Positions 1-11,399 of a stretch of DNA of 64,000 nt are shown piece after piece. Every line of letters begins with the position of its first letter. Within the stretch, counting starts at the first letter, position 1. The position numbers were made by a program, and so were the translations under genes. The notes beneath the pieces are model-generated. The model ran no database searches, was not told the DNA's origin, and saw only the letters and a program-made list of their open reading frames with translations. The stretch is from Isoetes taiwanensis (Eukaryota; Streptophyta; Lycopodiopsida; Isoetales; Isoetaceae), in the NCBI GenBank assembly GCA_021234155.1, contig JAJEKV010000039.1, positions 11,605,077 to 11,669,076 on the forward strand, given 5' to 3'.

Positions 1-2
1 AG

Positions 3-104
3 CAATATGAGAATCACAAGATAGAAATTCAGAAATTTAAGGCTGCTAAGCAGAGCAATAAGAAGGCATTTTGGAAGAATGGGAAGGTGCTAGTCTCGGA
101 CTAG
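3..104 (+). pseudogene. LINE ORF1 C-terminus (partial)
   Basis: Open frame entering from the left edge and ending at TAG 102-104. The last residues (AFWKNGKVLVSD) match the end of ORF1 in copy 2 (VVWRNGKAIITE), which identifies it. Such ORF1 proteins bind LINE RNA. The stop is followed after about 20 nt by the ATG of ORF2 at 126, the same spacing as in copy 2. Confidence 0.75.
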
Positions 105-125
105 GAAATAGAGGCCATCAGGATT

Positions 126-851
126 ATGGCATGGAACATAAACCAATTGAGTACTGGAAAGGTTCACTCGATGGGGGATGTTCTAGCATCAGTAGACTTA
201 GCCTTCTTTTTAGAAACATGGGAGCACGAGGAATATGGATTGCCAGACATTCCAGGGTTTTGTTTGTTACATTCAGTATGGAACAAGAAAGGTTGGAGGC
301 GAAGAGGATATGGAGGGGTTGCTTGCTATATCAGAGATGAATTAAAACATGTTGTTGCCGTAGTAAAAGACTCAAAGCAGTATATATGGGTGGAGTTGCT
401 TGGAAAGGACCGAAAGATGTTTATTGCAGGGTGTTATTTCCCGCCTTTAAAGCAACAAACTTATAATATGTACAACTTGGATATGGAGGACCCATTTCTG
501 ACACTTGAGCAAGATATATCTTCTTTTTTGTCCAGGGGCGAAGTGGTGCTTATGGGAGATTTTAATGGTAGAACGGCGAGAAAGCAGGCAGCAATAGCAA
601 GTGCATGTGGAGATCCAATGTGGATGGAGCAGCTGGATGAAAGGGAATTGGGAGACATTGGGTGGAGCCGCACTTCAATGGATATGGACCAGTGGCCTTC
701 GCCTTTGGGTACCGCCCTGTTGAACATGTGTAGTGGTTTGAATTTACTACTGTATAATGGTACTAAAAGTTTTCCAGACCCTTCCAAATGCACATGCCGA
801 GGTAAAAGTGTAGTGGATTATTTTATTGCAGCAAAGACATTTTGTAAATGA
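126..851 (+). pseudogene. LINE ORF2 endonuclease domain (EEP/APE type)
   Basis: 241-residue frame starting MAWNIN, the usual start of LINE apurinic-like endonucleases. Motifs in order: the ETWEHEEYGLPDIPGF segment, the GDFNGR motif with its catalytic Asp near residue 140, and SVVDYF near the end. This domain nicks the target for target-primed reverse transcription. The frame ends at 849-851 just after the domain, whereas an intact ORF2 would continue, so this is a frameshift break. Confidence 0.85.
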
Positions 852-1109
852 TGTCACCTACTTGCAAATCCTAGATGAGAGAAGTGAATCGGACCATGTA
901 CCAATTATTGCTTCTATCGAGGAACCTCTTGTGTGAGAGGGATGAGGGTGTGCTAATCCTAATAGCCCGGGCGATTTATGTAGTGGAAAGGAAGAAAGAT
1001 TCTTACCTTAGCATGTTTGAGGAGGCGTTGTGAGCAGGTAGTATGGCCTAAGGGGCGGATGAGATAAGCACTCTCCCGACCTCTTTGATCAACGACCTTT
1101 ACTGCAGAC

Positions 1110-1855
1110 ATGTTTTTTTCTCCGGGTCGAGGGCGGAAAGGTTTGCCTTGCAATGGCTGGTTTGATATGGAGTGCAAAATAAAAAGAAAGCAGTATAAGG
1201 ATGCAAAGGGGGAAATTCGGGGGCAATTGATCAAAGAGTTTAAGACTCTTACTAAAGCAAAGAAGAGGGTTTTCTTGCAACGCAAACAAGAGGAGTTGGT
1301 TGGGAGTTTGTTGGTAGATCCCTTTAAGTTTTGGAAGAAGCTTAAGCAAGGTAAACATGAAACACCCCTGTTCAGTGCAAGTGCCTTGCTAGATCAAGTA
1401 AAGAAATTATATCATGTGGAAGGTCTGCAAGATGAATGGCAGGGCAGGGAATGTGATTTGGTTTTCTCATATGAGGATGTTCAATGGGGGCTTAACAAGT
1501 TGGCAAACAGGAAGGCAGCAGATCCCACGGGATTAGTGGCAGAACTCTTGAAGTGGGCAGGACAAAAAATGGTAGAGGGGCTTACACTAATGTTTAATGC
1601 AGCGGTCAAAGAGGGATTTCCTTCATCGTGGCAAAATAATCGAGTAGTGCCCATTCATAAAGCAGGTGATAAAAGCGATCCCAACAACTACAAAATGATT
1701 ATGGTTAGTAATTTGTTTGCTAAGCTGTATGCCACAATTGTTGAACATAAGATTAGCATGTGGGCAGAGATGCATGGTGTCAGGGCTAAGGGTCAGGCAG
1801 GGTTTCGGCCTCAGAAATCCACAATAGATCACCTTGTTACTTTTAGGGCCATGAT
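1110..1855 (+). pseudogene. LINE ORF2 linker and RT, first part
   Basis: Basic linker followed by the N-terminal part of the reverse transcriptase. NRKAADPTGLVAELLKWAG, the VPIHKAGDKSDPNNY motif and GQAGFRPQKSTIDHL are typical LINE RT blocks 0-2. The open frame runs to 1877, but bases after 1855 belong to an inserted DNA transposon. RT coding resumes after 2164 in the frame that removal of element plus one target copy would restore. Confidence 0.85.
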
Positions 1856-2164
1856 CAGTGATGACTTTAAGGTGTGAAACTTCGTAAAGTTGCTATATTT
1901 TGCCATTTTTTAAAATCTGGATTCGATGGTTTACTAGGATGCGTACGCTAAAGAACTTATAAAATCGCCAAAATTTGATAATATTCATCCCAATTATAGT
2001 AAAATTTGCCAAATTAATGGACATTTTACAGTAAAAACCTCATTTTTATGGTAAAACATCCAATTCTACTAAATTCGTTTCTATAAAAATGTTGGAAAAA
2101 TAGGAAACAATCGCCACCATTTCTATAGTTTAGAAGCAGCTGGAGGATGATAAAGTCATCACTG
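1856..2164. mobile_element. hAT-like non-autonomous DNA transposon (309 bp)
   Basis: Perfect 14-bp terminal inverted repeats: CAGTGATGACTTTA at 1856-1869 and its complement at 2151-2164. It is flanked by an exact 8-bp duplication, GCCATGAT, at 1848-1855 and 2165-2172. An 8-bp duplication and CA..TG ends are hAT superfamily traits. The interior is AT-rich with no coding frame, so it is a MITE that would need a transposase from elsewhere. Host sequence on both sides is one RT block, which proves insertion into a LINE. Confidence 0.9.
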
Positions 2165-3232
2165 GCCATGATAGATGCTGTCAAAGGGATGCGCAAACCT
2201 TTGTTTGCCACGTTTGTGGATTGCACTAAGGCTTTTGACACAGTTTGTAGGAGCAATCTCTGGACTAGCTTGGAACGCATAAATGTGCCTATAGAATATA
2301 GAGATGCTGTGAGATTGTTATATGAGAAAGTGTTAGTTACACTATCTACTCCATTTATTGAAGAGTGTGATGAGGCAGTGGTCAGTAACATGGGCGTTAA
2401 ACAGGGATGTCCTATGTCGCCAACGCTCTTTGGTATATTTATTGATGAATTAGAAGAGTGGATACAAGAACATGGAGGGGAGGGGACTCCTCTGGCAGGC
2501 TATGTTGTTCTCTTGCTTTTATATGCAGATGATATTGTACTGATCGCACGAAGTAAGGAGGGGATGCTAAGACACTTGGACGCTTTGGCTTCTTTCTGTG
2601 ATGCTAAGGGATTGCAGGTGAATATGAGCAAAACTAAGGTGGTGATTTTTGGGACAACGTTGGATAAAAACTATGAGTTCTTTTATAAGGGCAATTCAGT
2701 GGAGATTTCTACATCTTACAAATATTTGGGGATCATGGTAGATAAGAATTTCAGATGGAATCAAACAATAGAGCAAAGAATAAATGGAGGGCTCAAGGCC
2801 TTTTTTGCTATGCAGAGGAAATGTGTTAAGGCAGATATATGGAGATTCAGTTTAAAAAGAATGCTATTCAAGACTCTAGTGCAGGCAGTTGTGCTTTATG
2901 GGTGTGAAGTATGGGGACCAGGCTTATCTTTAGAGCTGTGGCAAAAAATTGAAAAGGTGCAAAAGAAATTCCTGCATGCAGAGCTTGGAGTTAAAATGCA
3001 AACTCCATATGAAATGATGTTAGCAGAATGCGGTATGTTGCCCTTGGAATGTGAAGCCTTATGCCAATTTTTAACCTACTTGAGCAAAGTAGGCGGTCTT
3101 GATGAAACTAGTCTCCCTCGTTTGGCTTTGAAGGAGTCTTTCGACCGAGGCTGGTATGCAGAAGGTATGGTGTGGCTAAGAAAATGGGGGCTCTGTATTG
3201 AGGACCTTGAGCGTAATAAAGGGGCGGATTAG
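2165..3232 (+). pseudogene. LINE ORF2 reverse transcriptase, second part
   Basis: RT palm and thumb: TFVDCTKAFDT (motif A, first catalytic Asp), GVKQGCPMSPTLFGIF (motif B) and YADD at 2522-2533 (motif C, catalytic Asp pair), then KYLGIMV (motif E). The catalytic residues are all present. The frame ends at TAG 3230-3232, but the same frame continues from 3233 with homology to copy 2, so the TAG is a nonsense mutation rather than the true end. Confidence 0.88.
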
Positions 3233-3765
3233 GGAATGGGTTGGGGAGAGGTCACCAATCTGAGTTGGTCTAGACGAGGCACAAAGATGTTGCATTACGA
3301 GAGAGCAAATGAACCCAATGTTGCGGAGATGGATTATCTTAATGGCAATATCTCTACCAAAAAAGACATGTTATTTGCGAGGATGAGGTTGAGTGCACAT
3401 CACCTAAACGTTGAGGTGGGGGCGATGGGGCGTGTATAGCACGTGAGCATAGACTTTGTCGAGCCTGCAGAGCAAATGAAGTTGAGGATGAAGAACATGT
3501 GATTCTCAAGTGTCCAGCATACCAAACTTTGAGGAGTAGGTTTGAGATTGGGGTTTCTACTCTTGTTGCTTTTTTCAGATTGCCAGCAACCCGAGTTGCG
3601 AGTTTTTTATTGGATTTGTTACAAATGAGGGAGACGGTTATCAAAGTATCTAGGGATATTATTAGTGATGGAGAGGAGAGCGAGCTTGATGATGAGCCTC
3701 TTTGTGAGGCCTTATCACAAGAAGATATTTTTGATTTTGAAAATGTTTTTCTAGATGTCTCATAG
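3233..3765 (+). pseudogene. LINE ORF2 C-terminus with CCHC zinc knuckle
   Basis: Continuation of ORF2 past the 3230 TAG. RMRLSAHHLNVEVG is followed, after a frame change near 3430, by CRACRANEVEDEEHVILKC, a C-x2-C...H-x4-C knuckle also found in copy 2 and in the family B copies. This C-terminal nucleic-acid-binding knuckle is usual in LINE ORF2 proteins. The stop TAG at 3763-3765 overlaps the first bases of the 3' hairpin. Confidence 0.8.
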
Positions 3766-3826
3766 ACCTGATGGTCTCAAAAGATGGATTAATACATTTC
3801 ACTTCACTTCACTTCACTTCACTTCA
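3764..3826 (+). repeat. LINE A 3' terminal hairpin and (TTCAC)n tail
   Basis: AGACC-TGAT-GGTCT (3764-3777) can form a 5-bp stem with a 4-nt loop. It is followed by an ATTAATA box and about six units of TTCAC. Copy 2 has the same hairpin (12121-12134) and TTAATAA box but a TTA-repeat tail. The shared part is presumably the 3' end recognised by the reverse transcriptase; that role is inference. Confidence 0.75.
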
Positions 3827-6760
3827 GCCTTATGTCGATCTATATGATGACATCAAAGAAGACAAAGGGCCAAGGTGGTTATGTTGCTTGGCGACTTTAA
3901 TGCACGCCACGGGAAGCGAAAGCAGTTCAAAATTTGAGCCCCGGGCAGAGGACGCCTTGCAAACTGAACCCCGCAGAGGTGGCTTGGTCAAGGATATCGG
4001 ATGACACCATATTTGGCGCTATATGGCGATTCTTTGTTCTTTGGGTAGTATCTTTGACCTGGTTATCTGTAATGGGTTGGTGCAATGGCCGTCTTCCATT
4101 GCCGCGACTTGTAGACAGGAGAACCAAGGGGGCGGCTCCGGTGTAGTGGATTATCTGGCGGTTGAGGAACGGGTGCCGACTGGTTACTCATTTTTCCATC
4201 GGGAATGCACACTTCGGGACGAGGAAGTAGACTCCACCACCGCCCCCCTGTTCATGCATCTCGTGGGAAGCTCCCGTGCACCCACGCCTCAACACCTGGG
4301 TGCCCTCCCGCGCTGGACTACCACCGCGAGTGGGGGACCTATGCCCCATTGCTTGAGCATGATCTGGCGGATCAGCCGCAACTCCCCCACACTTCAAGAA
4401 CAAACCGCCTTTCCGACTCACCGCGGCGACGGCCGCGAGAAAGATGCTTTGGGAGAGGCCGCCACGGCAAGCCTCGTGCACCACCACCTTCCCCGCGAAC
4501 CGATGGTTTGATGATGAGTGTCGGGAGCTCAAACGCACACTCCGGCAAGTCATCGATCCCATCTCTAAGCCCCTGTGCCGCCGGGCCAATACCGTTCCTT
4601 TCAAGAACAAGAAGGCGATGATACCTCGCAGAGCATCAGCAATGATGTTTGGTCTCCCCGACCGCACCCCAGGACATTCTCGAGAAGGGTCTTGAGCAAG
4701 CCCGCCGCGACCCTCTGGGAACATCACCCTGAGCAATGGGTACAGTGATTTGCAAATAATTTATGATGACCGGCTTCGGGGTCGCACCAGTCCCCTCCAC
4801 GATAGGCATGGCTCGGGTTATCAGGGGATGTCATCATGGGCCTACAAATTTAGCTAATGGGAAGGCAGATTTAGATGGCATGCAGAAGCTTCCGAAATGG
4901 GCTGGGCCTCCATCGGTGCCTGTTCTCCGCGGCATTGTTCAATAAAGCATTGCGAGAAGGCTTCCCACGCAATGGACCACTAGTAGAGTAGTGCCCATAT
5001 ACAAAGCAGGGGGACCCTCAATGCCCGCCAACTACCGCACTATTATGGTCGACTCTCTCTTTGCAAAATCGTTATCGGGCATCCTTGAGGCGGGCCGACA
5101 ATATGGGCAGAGGGAAACGGAGGTGCGAAGCTCTTACTGTGCAGGTTTTCGCCCGCACATTCCACCATTGATCATATCTTCACTTTCTGCGCACATTGAT
5201 TGAAGATAGCAGGAATCGCCCGTAACCTCGCATCGTTGTTTCGTGGATTTTGCAAAGGCATTCGACACGATTACCGCAATAAGCTATGGGACGCATGCGG
5301 CACTGGGGACCCCCGACTTGCGCGAATCGCGATATATAAATGCGAGGCATGCTCGTGCCGTATCACATCAGCAAGACAGCGGCCGGTGACCGGTAGCATT
5401 GAGTGCGTCGGGGTTGCCCCTCTCCCCACACTCTTTGGTTTTGTACATTGATCGGTTGGAAGATTGGCTCTCGAGCATGGAGGTGCAAAGACATATCATG
5501 CATCACACAATCCGCAACTCATATATGCCGACGATGTCAACCTCATGGCCTATACTCCGGAGGACATGCAACGCCACTGGATGCTCTTGACACTTTTTGC
5601 CAATTCATCGCATGCAAGTTAACTTGGCCAAAACTAGGGTGCCGCTAGTTGCATCATCCCGTCGACCAAGGCTTCCCACATTCACTTACTGTGGGGGGGG
5701 AGGTAGAGGTGGCTCCGACCTACAAGTACTTGGGGATTGAGTTCTCAACTACCACCCATTGGGATGCGGCTATCAGGTTAAGGGGTCACTGCGGGTTGGA
5801 AAGCACTATATGCCATGCAGAACAACACCCACAAGGCAGAGTTGTATGCCAGGGTCACCGATCACATTTGTTTCGGGCCTTGGTTGAGCCGCCTTTTGTA
5901 TGGGGCAGAAGTTTGGGGTCCAAGTGATATCCCTCAACACCGGAATGACCTCGGCGGGTGCAGAAGGCCTTCTTGGCACGGGCCCCGGGGTGAAGTCCAC
6001 AGATTCCGCACTGCATCCTACTCCGGAGACAGGATTTCTACCCCTTCAACGGGTCGCATTGAACGCCATATCGCTTACTTCCAAAAGGTGGTCGCTATGG
6101 CTGATACACGCTTGTTCCCGCCTTTGCTTTGGCCACGCGGCAATGGGTCCCCAACTCTGAAACTCGCTGGAAAGACAAGGTGCCTGGTTCTCACCGTTTG
6201 GGGTGCAGGGCAAACGATGTGTCCGTCGTGACAAAGAAAGATCGCGAGGCACTTAAACTATACCTTGATGCTACTTTCCTTCGGGAGTCGTGGGATGCAG
6301 AGGGCTCGACACATGTTAAGTCGGGCACACTATCAGCAGCAAGTCAATCCTAGGCTCACAAGAGGCCCACACCAAGATTTCTTGTACACCCAAATACCCA
6401 TGAAGAAACGCAGCTTATAGCTTCCATTCAAGACGGGGGCACATCGCCTCCGTGATTGAAACAGGCGTTGGGCTCGTGGAAGCACTGGAGCAAAGGCTCT
6501 GCCGTTGTTGCCACCGTGCGGCGATTGAGGATGAATGTCATGCCCTCGGACCTGCCCAAAGATTTGCCCATATCCGAGAGCCATATGTTCGACATTAGTG
6601 CCGCCACCGCTGCATCGGTTATTGGCTACGGCGTCGGTGGGTTTGTTGGGGTCATACCTCCAGGAGGTTATGGATGCACGGACTCGTTTGTGTGTCCTAC
6701 GGGGACGGTATTGAACTGCCCTATGCAATTGTAAAGGTGCCGCGGAGGCTTATTGCGCTA

Positions 6761-6802
6761 AGGTTTTTCCTCGAACCCCTCCGGGCGGGGGTTTTTAATC
6801 CT
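6761..6802 (+). promoter_or_regulatory. ENE-like U-rich internal-loop hairpin, copy 1
   Basis: RNA read on the + strand: AGG, five U, CCUC, a distal CCC/GGG hairpin, then GGGG(G), five U, AAU, CCU. The G/C stems flank two facing U runs, the layout of triple-helix ENE elements known from some nuclear and viral RNAs and from plant transposon RNAs. It lies about 50 nt after the ORF2 stop (6712-6714) and about 40 nt before the terminal hairpin. Function is inferred from shape only. Confidence 0.6.
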
Positions 6803-6842
6803 GCCGATATATGCTTGCTGCTCTCTTTTGTTTGGGTCCCAT

Positions 6843-6989
<147 letters not shown>

Positions 6990-7296
6990 GAACTAGGCAA
7001 AGAAAGGTGGCAAAGGATCTAGGAAGGATCGTGACAGGGCGGGGAGGGGCAAGATTTGGACCTGAATCTTCAATACTAAAAAAATGATGGGTCTGCAAAA
7101 AGGATGGGACTGCGTGATCGGGGCAAAGGGGATTGGACCTAAAAGAAGTGGAGGGGCCACCTAAATCTTCTACAAAGAAGAAGTGGGGGCGATGGGCAGG
7201 AAAAGACAGGGGGAGGCTAACGAAATCTCCCTGCAGCAACAAGTATGGCGTGAGGCATCCGCTTGATGAGGGTCCCCGCAAAAGAGAATAAAATAG

Positions 7297-7743
7297 GAGA
7301 GCAACAAGACGCATGGGGACTCGGAGTCAGAGGCAGGGGAGTCAGACGAATCAGATACTGGATCATCTCAAGATGGGTTCGAAGTAAAAGGACCAGGAGC
7401 TCTCCCATCAATTTCAGCCATGTTTGGAACAGAAACAGATGCAAAAAGGGCAGCAACACAGATTCCAGCTTCGACAATAGGAACAGGAATGCTTCCAGCA
7501 TATCCCAATCTGTTTGGAGGTATCACAGGGGAAATGGTTATGGGTCAATTACTCACAGTTATGATGAAAATATTGGACTCCATGGAACAATCTAGGAAGG
7601 AGGCAGAACAAGCAAGAAGGGAGGCAGCTGCACAGCAGATTCAAATGTTAAAACTCCTCCAAGGTATGAACGAATCCCTGCACATGTTAAAGAATGAGAA
7701 TTCTGAATTAAGGCAGCAAGTAGCAAGCATATCAGACCATTAG
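7297..7743 (+). pseudogene. LINE ORF1, N-terminal acidic and coiled-coil part
   Basis: Open frame between a TAG at 7294-7296 and a stop at 7741-7743; the first ATG is at 7420. The part before the ATG is rich in Ser, Asp and Glu. The part after residue 50 (MEQSRKEAEQARREAAAQQI, then LKNENSELRQQVA) has heptad-like spacing typical of a coiled coil, as expected for a trimerising LINE ORF1 protein. The stop coincides with the edge of a TIR element. Whether this and the next part were one ORF cannot be settled here. Confidence 0.65.
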
Positions 7744-8279
7744 AGGAAAAATGAGATCACATTTTGTCCCATTAAGGGATGCTTAAAATGCCATGTCAGC
7801 TTTTTAAACTGTCCAATAAGAGAAGAGCTCCAGTATATCTCATTCCAGTATTATGTGGCAGCCTGTAATTAATGCGGTTGCAACTAACTTCTGTAGTATC
7901 ATTTTTTCATTATAACTTTTGATCCAGGACTCCGATTCATTGTAGCAATGGGTTCGTCTTCACAAGATCTATCTAGTGATAACCCAGTCATACATCTTTT
8001 ACCATATAAATATATAAGAAATAAGCAAAAAATCATATTTTTTTAAGGTTAATGCATATGACCATATTGAAATACATCATAACCATATATCATTGGAAAG
8101 ATCTTTTCATTCCGCATCTAATGCAACAAACGCCGCAACATTTTGACAAGTGGATCAAAAGTTATGGGGGAAAAACAACAACAATGAAGTTGTTGGTGCC
8201 GCATTAATTGTAGTTAATAGAGGGTAGCCATTCCATTGGAGGATTCTTATGGGGATGAAATGAGATCTCAAATTTCCTC
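7743..8279. mobile_element. TA-flanked TIR element (MITE-like, about 537 bp)
   Basis: Ends are inverted copies: GAGGAAAAATGAGATC at the left and, read from the right end inwards, GAGGAAATTTGAGATC, with similarity extending over about 28 bp (about 23 matches). TA at 7741-7742 and 8280-8281 could be the target duplication, as for Tc1/mariner (Stowaway-like) elements. No coding frame. It separates the two parts of ORF1. The flanks CAT and ATG extend the inverted symmetry, so the exact ends are uncertain. Confidence 0.65.
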
Positions 8280-8281
8280 TA

Positions 8282-8764
8282 ATGAAACCGACTGTTAATG
8301 ATTACATGGAGATTGAGGAAGGCAAAGAAACATTGACTGAGGTTCTACAGAAATTAGACAGTAGAATGAATGACATTGTTGAAAAGCAAGAACAGCAGAA
8401 AAGAGCATTGAACATCAGGATTTCAGGACTGCCAGAGAAGGAAGAGGAGAATACCAAAGAAGAGATGCAGGAGATGCTCTCGCAAAAGCTGTAGATCCCT
8501 ATAGATGAGATCATAACGGCTTACAGGGTTGGTAAATGGGATGGACGAACCCGCAATGTCATTGTCAAGTTTATAAGTGAAGAAGCAAAGATAAGAGTGA
8601 TGCAGAAACGCACTCTTCTGAAAGGGCAAAACATATGGCTTAACGATGATTTAACGCAGAGTCAGCTAGTACAACGGAAAGAGGAGATTCAAAAAATAAA
8701 AGAAGCAAGACAAGAGGGCAAGAAAGTAGTTTGGAGGAATGGCAAGGCCATCATCACAGAATAG
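8282..8764 (+). pseudogene. LINE ORF1, RRM-like and C-terminal part
   Basis: Starts MKPTVNDYMEIEEG. NIRISGLPEKEEE is the hallmark of L1-type ORF1 RNA-binding proteins (Transposase_22 family), followed by AYRVGK, NVIVKF and IWLNDDLT blocks. An in-frame TAG at 8492-8494 interrupts it; the same frame continues cleanly to TAG 8762-8764. The product would bind LINE RNA as a chaperone. Downstream ORF2 begins about 25 nt later. Confidence 0.8.
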
Positions 8765-8788
8765 GAAAGAAAGACCATCAGGGCGTGT

Positions 8789-9553
8789 ATGTGGAATATC
8801 AATGGTAAGGCAGACGAGGTCGCTTTACTTGGAGATATTCTCAAATCTTGGGATTTATTTTTCATGGTAGAAACGCATGAGCATGAAGAACATGGATTAC
8901 CTGACATAGAACATTTTAGTTTATTACATTCTGTTTGGCACAATAAGGGTTGGAGAAGAAAGGGAATAGGAGGCATAGCAAAGATATGCAACGAAATGGG
9001 CTGGAAAACATGTTTACAAGTGGTTAAGAAAGATGCATCTAAACAACATATCCTGGCTGGAAACTATGGGGGTTATGGGAAAGTGTACATTGCGGGTGCT
9101 ACTACTATCCGCCTAGAGATTCACCTCTCTATAAGACAGGAGATATGGATAAGGATGATCCGCTCCATCACTTAGAAAAAAAGATGCTTTGGAGTTAGGA
9201 AAACATGGGGACATAATATTACTAGGAGATTTCAATGGCGTAATAGCACATAGACAAGCATATATACCACTGATGATGGAGATTCTATTTGGATGGAGCC
9301 GTTAGATGAAGAAGTTATGCAAGCAAATGGATGGGCGAGGGTTACTCAAGATCGTAATGTTGATGTACAACCACAAGGTATGCACTTATTGAATATGTGT
9401 AGTGGACTAGATTTGATAGTGCTAAATGGTATAAAGAAATTCCCATGTTCTGGAAAATGCACATCTAAGGGAGCTACGGGGATAGGTGCGAGTGTAGTGG
9501 ATCCGGCATTAGGTGTACAAATATTTTGGATAGCATATCTAATTTTTATGTGA
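8789..9553 (+). pseudogene. LINE ORF2 endonuclease, copy 2
   Basis: Starts MWNINGKADEVALLGDIL. Contains FFMVETHEHEEHGLPDIEHF and, in another frame near 9220-9240, LLGDFNG with the catalytic Asp. SVVDPAL near 9490 matches the SVVDYF block of copy 1. Two frame changes (after 9175 and before 9293) make it a pseudogene. EEP endonuclease of target-primed reverse transcription. Confidence 0.8.
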
Positions 9554-9737
9554 ATGACTCTATTCCCACTTCGGATCATTATCCCATTGTGATGGAAATA
9601 GAGCTAGCAAATCAAGAGGCCACGCCTTTACAGGAACATGTGTTTAGTAAAGGCATATACATGAATGCAAAGACAAAAAAAAGGAGTATAAAATAGCATG
9701 TGAAGAGCGCATAAAAGAAATATCATGGCCAACTGAT

Positions 9738-11237
9738 TTGGTCGGTCTTGATGCCAAGCTTACATCAATGTTGATTGATGTTGCTAGCGATTGCTTCTTG
9801 TCGCAAAGGAGAGCAAAAGGGTTACCATGCAATGGACGGTACGATAAAGAATGTAAGGATAAAAGAATGGAGTATAAGCGGGCTAATGATACATGCAAGC
9901 CTAGAGTAAGAGAAGAGTATAGAAAGCTGGTCAGGCGGAAAAAACGGGCATATTTGAAGCAGAAGCAGGAACACTTTGTAAAAGAACTGATTGAGGACCC
10001 TAAAAGGTTCTGGGGTAAGCTAAAAAGAAGAAAACAAATGGTAAGTGCATTAGATGTAGATAAGTTGATAAAATAGGTACGGAAGCTTTATCACATTGAG
10101 GGGTTGGAGAATACCATGCAGGTAAATGGAGAAATACTGGTGTTCTCTGAAGAAGAAGTGGAAATTGGTATTAAAAAACTAGCATGTGGAAAGGCGACAG
10201 ATACTCTTGGCCTTGTGGCAGAAATGATCAAATGGGCAGGACCAGGTGTGTCAAAGATAATTACAAGAGTCATGAACAAGGCATTGATAAGCGGCTTCCC
10301 ATCTACTTGGCAATACAATCGAGTGGTGCCAATTCATAAAGTAGGAGACGTAGCAGATCCAAATAATTATAGGATGGTGATGGTAAGTAGTCTATTCTCC
10401 AAACTTTTTGCTACAATATTGGAAAATAGGATGAGTACATGGGCAGAAGAGAATAATGTTAGAGCAACAGGGCAAGCAGGCTTTCGACGTAAAATGTCTA
10501 CAATAGACCACTTGGTTACTTTCAGAGCAGTCACAGATTCTATAAAAAAGACCAAAAAACCACTCTTTGCATGCTTTGTTGATCTGACCAAAGCTTTTGA
10601 TATGCTACGCAGGAAGAATATATGGGATTATATGGAAACTATTGGTGTTCCTCATGGGCTCAAAAATGCAGTCGCTGTATTATATGAAAAGGTGGTTGTT
10701 GGATTGTCCTTCCCATTGAACCAGCAATGTCAAGAGAAAATTATCAGCAATATAGGGGTAAAGCAGGGGTGTCCTCTGTCACCTACTCTCTTTGGCATAT
10801 ATATTGACCAATTTGAAAGGTGGTTACATGAGTATGGAGGAGAAGGAACCACAATCGCTGGATATATACTAATGCTGCTGTTGTATGCTGACGATATTGT
10901 GCTCTTTGCCAGGAGTCAGAAAGGTATGCAAAAACACTTAAATGCTTTGGCTGATTTTTGTGATAGAACGGAGATGAAAGTGAATTTAGGGAAAACGAAA
11001 ATCCTTATATTTGGGATAAGAGTACATGATTTTCATTTCTATTACAAAGGGCAAGAGGTAGACATTACAGACACATATAAATATTTGGGGCTGGTTGTGA
11101 AACACAACTATACTGGAATAGTGCAGTTGAGCAGAGAACAGATGCAGGGATTAAGGCCTTTTACTCAATGCAAAGAATATGCAATAAAAAAGGGATTATT
11201 GACTGGCATCTTAAGAGGATGCTTTATAACTCATTAG
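9738..11237 (+). pseudogene. LINE ORF2 linker and reverse transcriptase, copy 2
   Basis: Basic linker (9738-10076, ended by a TAG) and a long RT frame (10104-11237). RT blocks: VPIHKVGDVADPNNY, GQAGFRRKMSTIDHL, CFVDLTKAFDM (motif A), GVKQGCPLSPTLFGIY (motif B), YADD at 10884-10895 (motif C) and KYLGLVV. It is uninterrupted where copy 1 carries the hAT-like element, so this copy shows the empty site. The frame breaks after KYLGLVV. Confidence 0.88.
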
Positions 11238-11399
11238 TGCGTTCTGTTATTCTATAACTGGATGCGCGAAGTGTGGGGGGCCAGGATTATCTCTAGATAT
11301 GTGGACTAGAGTAGAGAAGATCCAAAAATTTTCTCGCTAGCGAGCTTGAGTTAAATTGCAAACACCATACCAGATGATGCTTGCCGGAGCAGTGGATGT

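Larger units (their letters stand above)
1..3826 (+). mobile_element. LINE family A, copy 1 (5' end outside window)
   Basis: Non-LTR retrotransposon read on the + strand: end of ORF1, then endonuclease, reverse transcriptase and a C-terminal zinc knuckle, then a short 3' UTR with a hairpin and a (TTCAC)n tail at 3798-3826. Domain order matches copy 2 at 6989-12182, and the two align through most of ORF2. It is dead: frame breaks lie between the endonuclease and RT parts (about 851-1110), a TAG at 3230-3232 and a shift near 3430. A 309-bp DNA transposon splits the RT. The ORF1 type (see copy 2) suggests an L1/Tx1-like element; the clade is not certain. Confidence 0.9.

Noticed and set aside
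7217-7501. 94-residue minus-strand frame over the LINE ORF1 region
   Set aside because: It lies antisense to the coiled-coil ORF1 and has no domain; a shadow frame.
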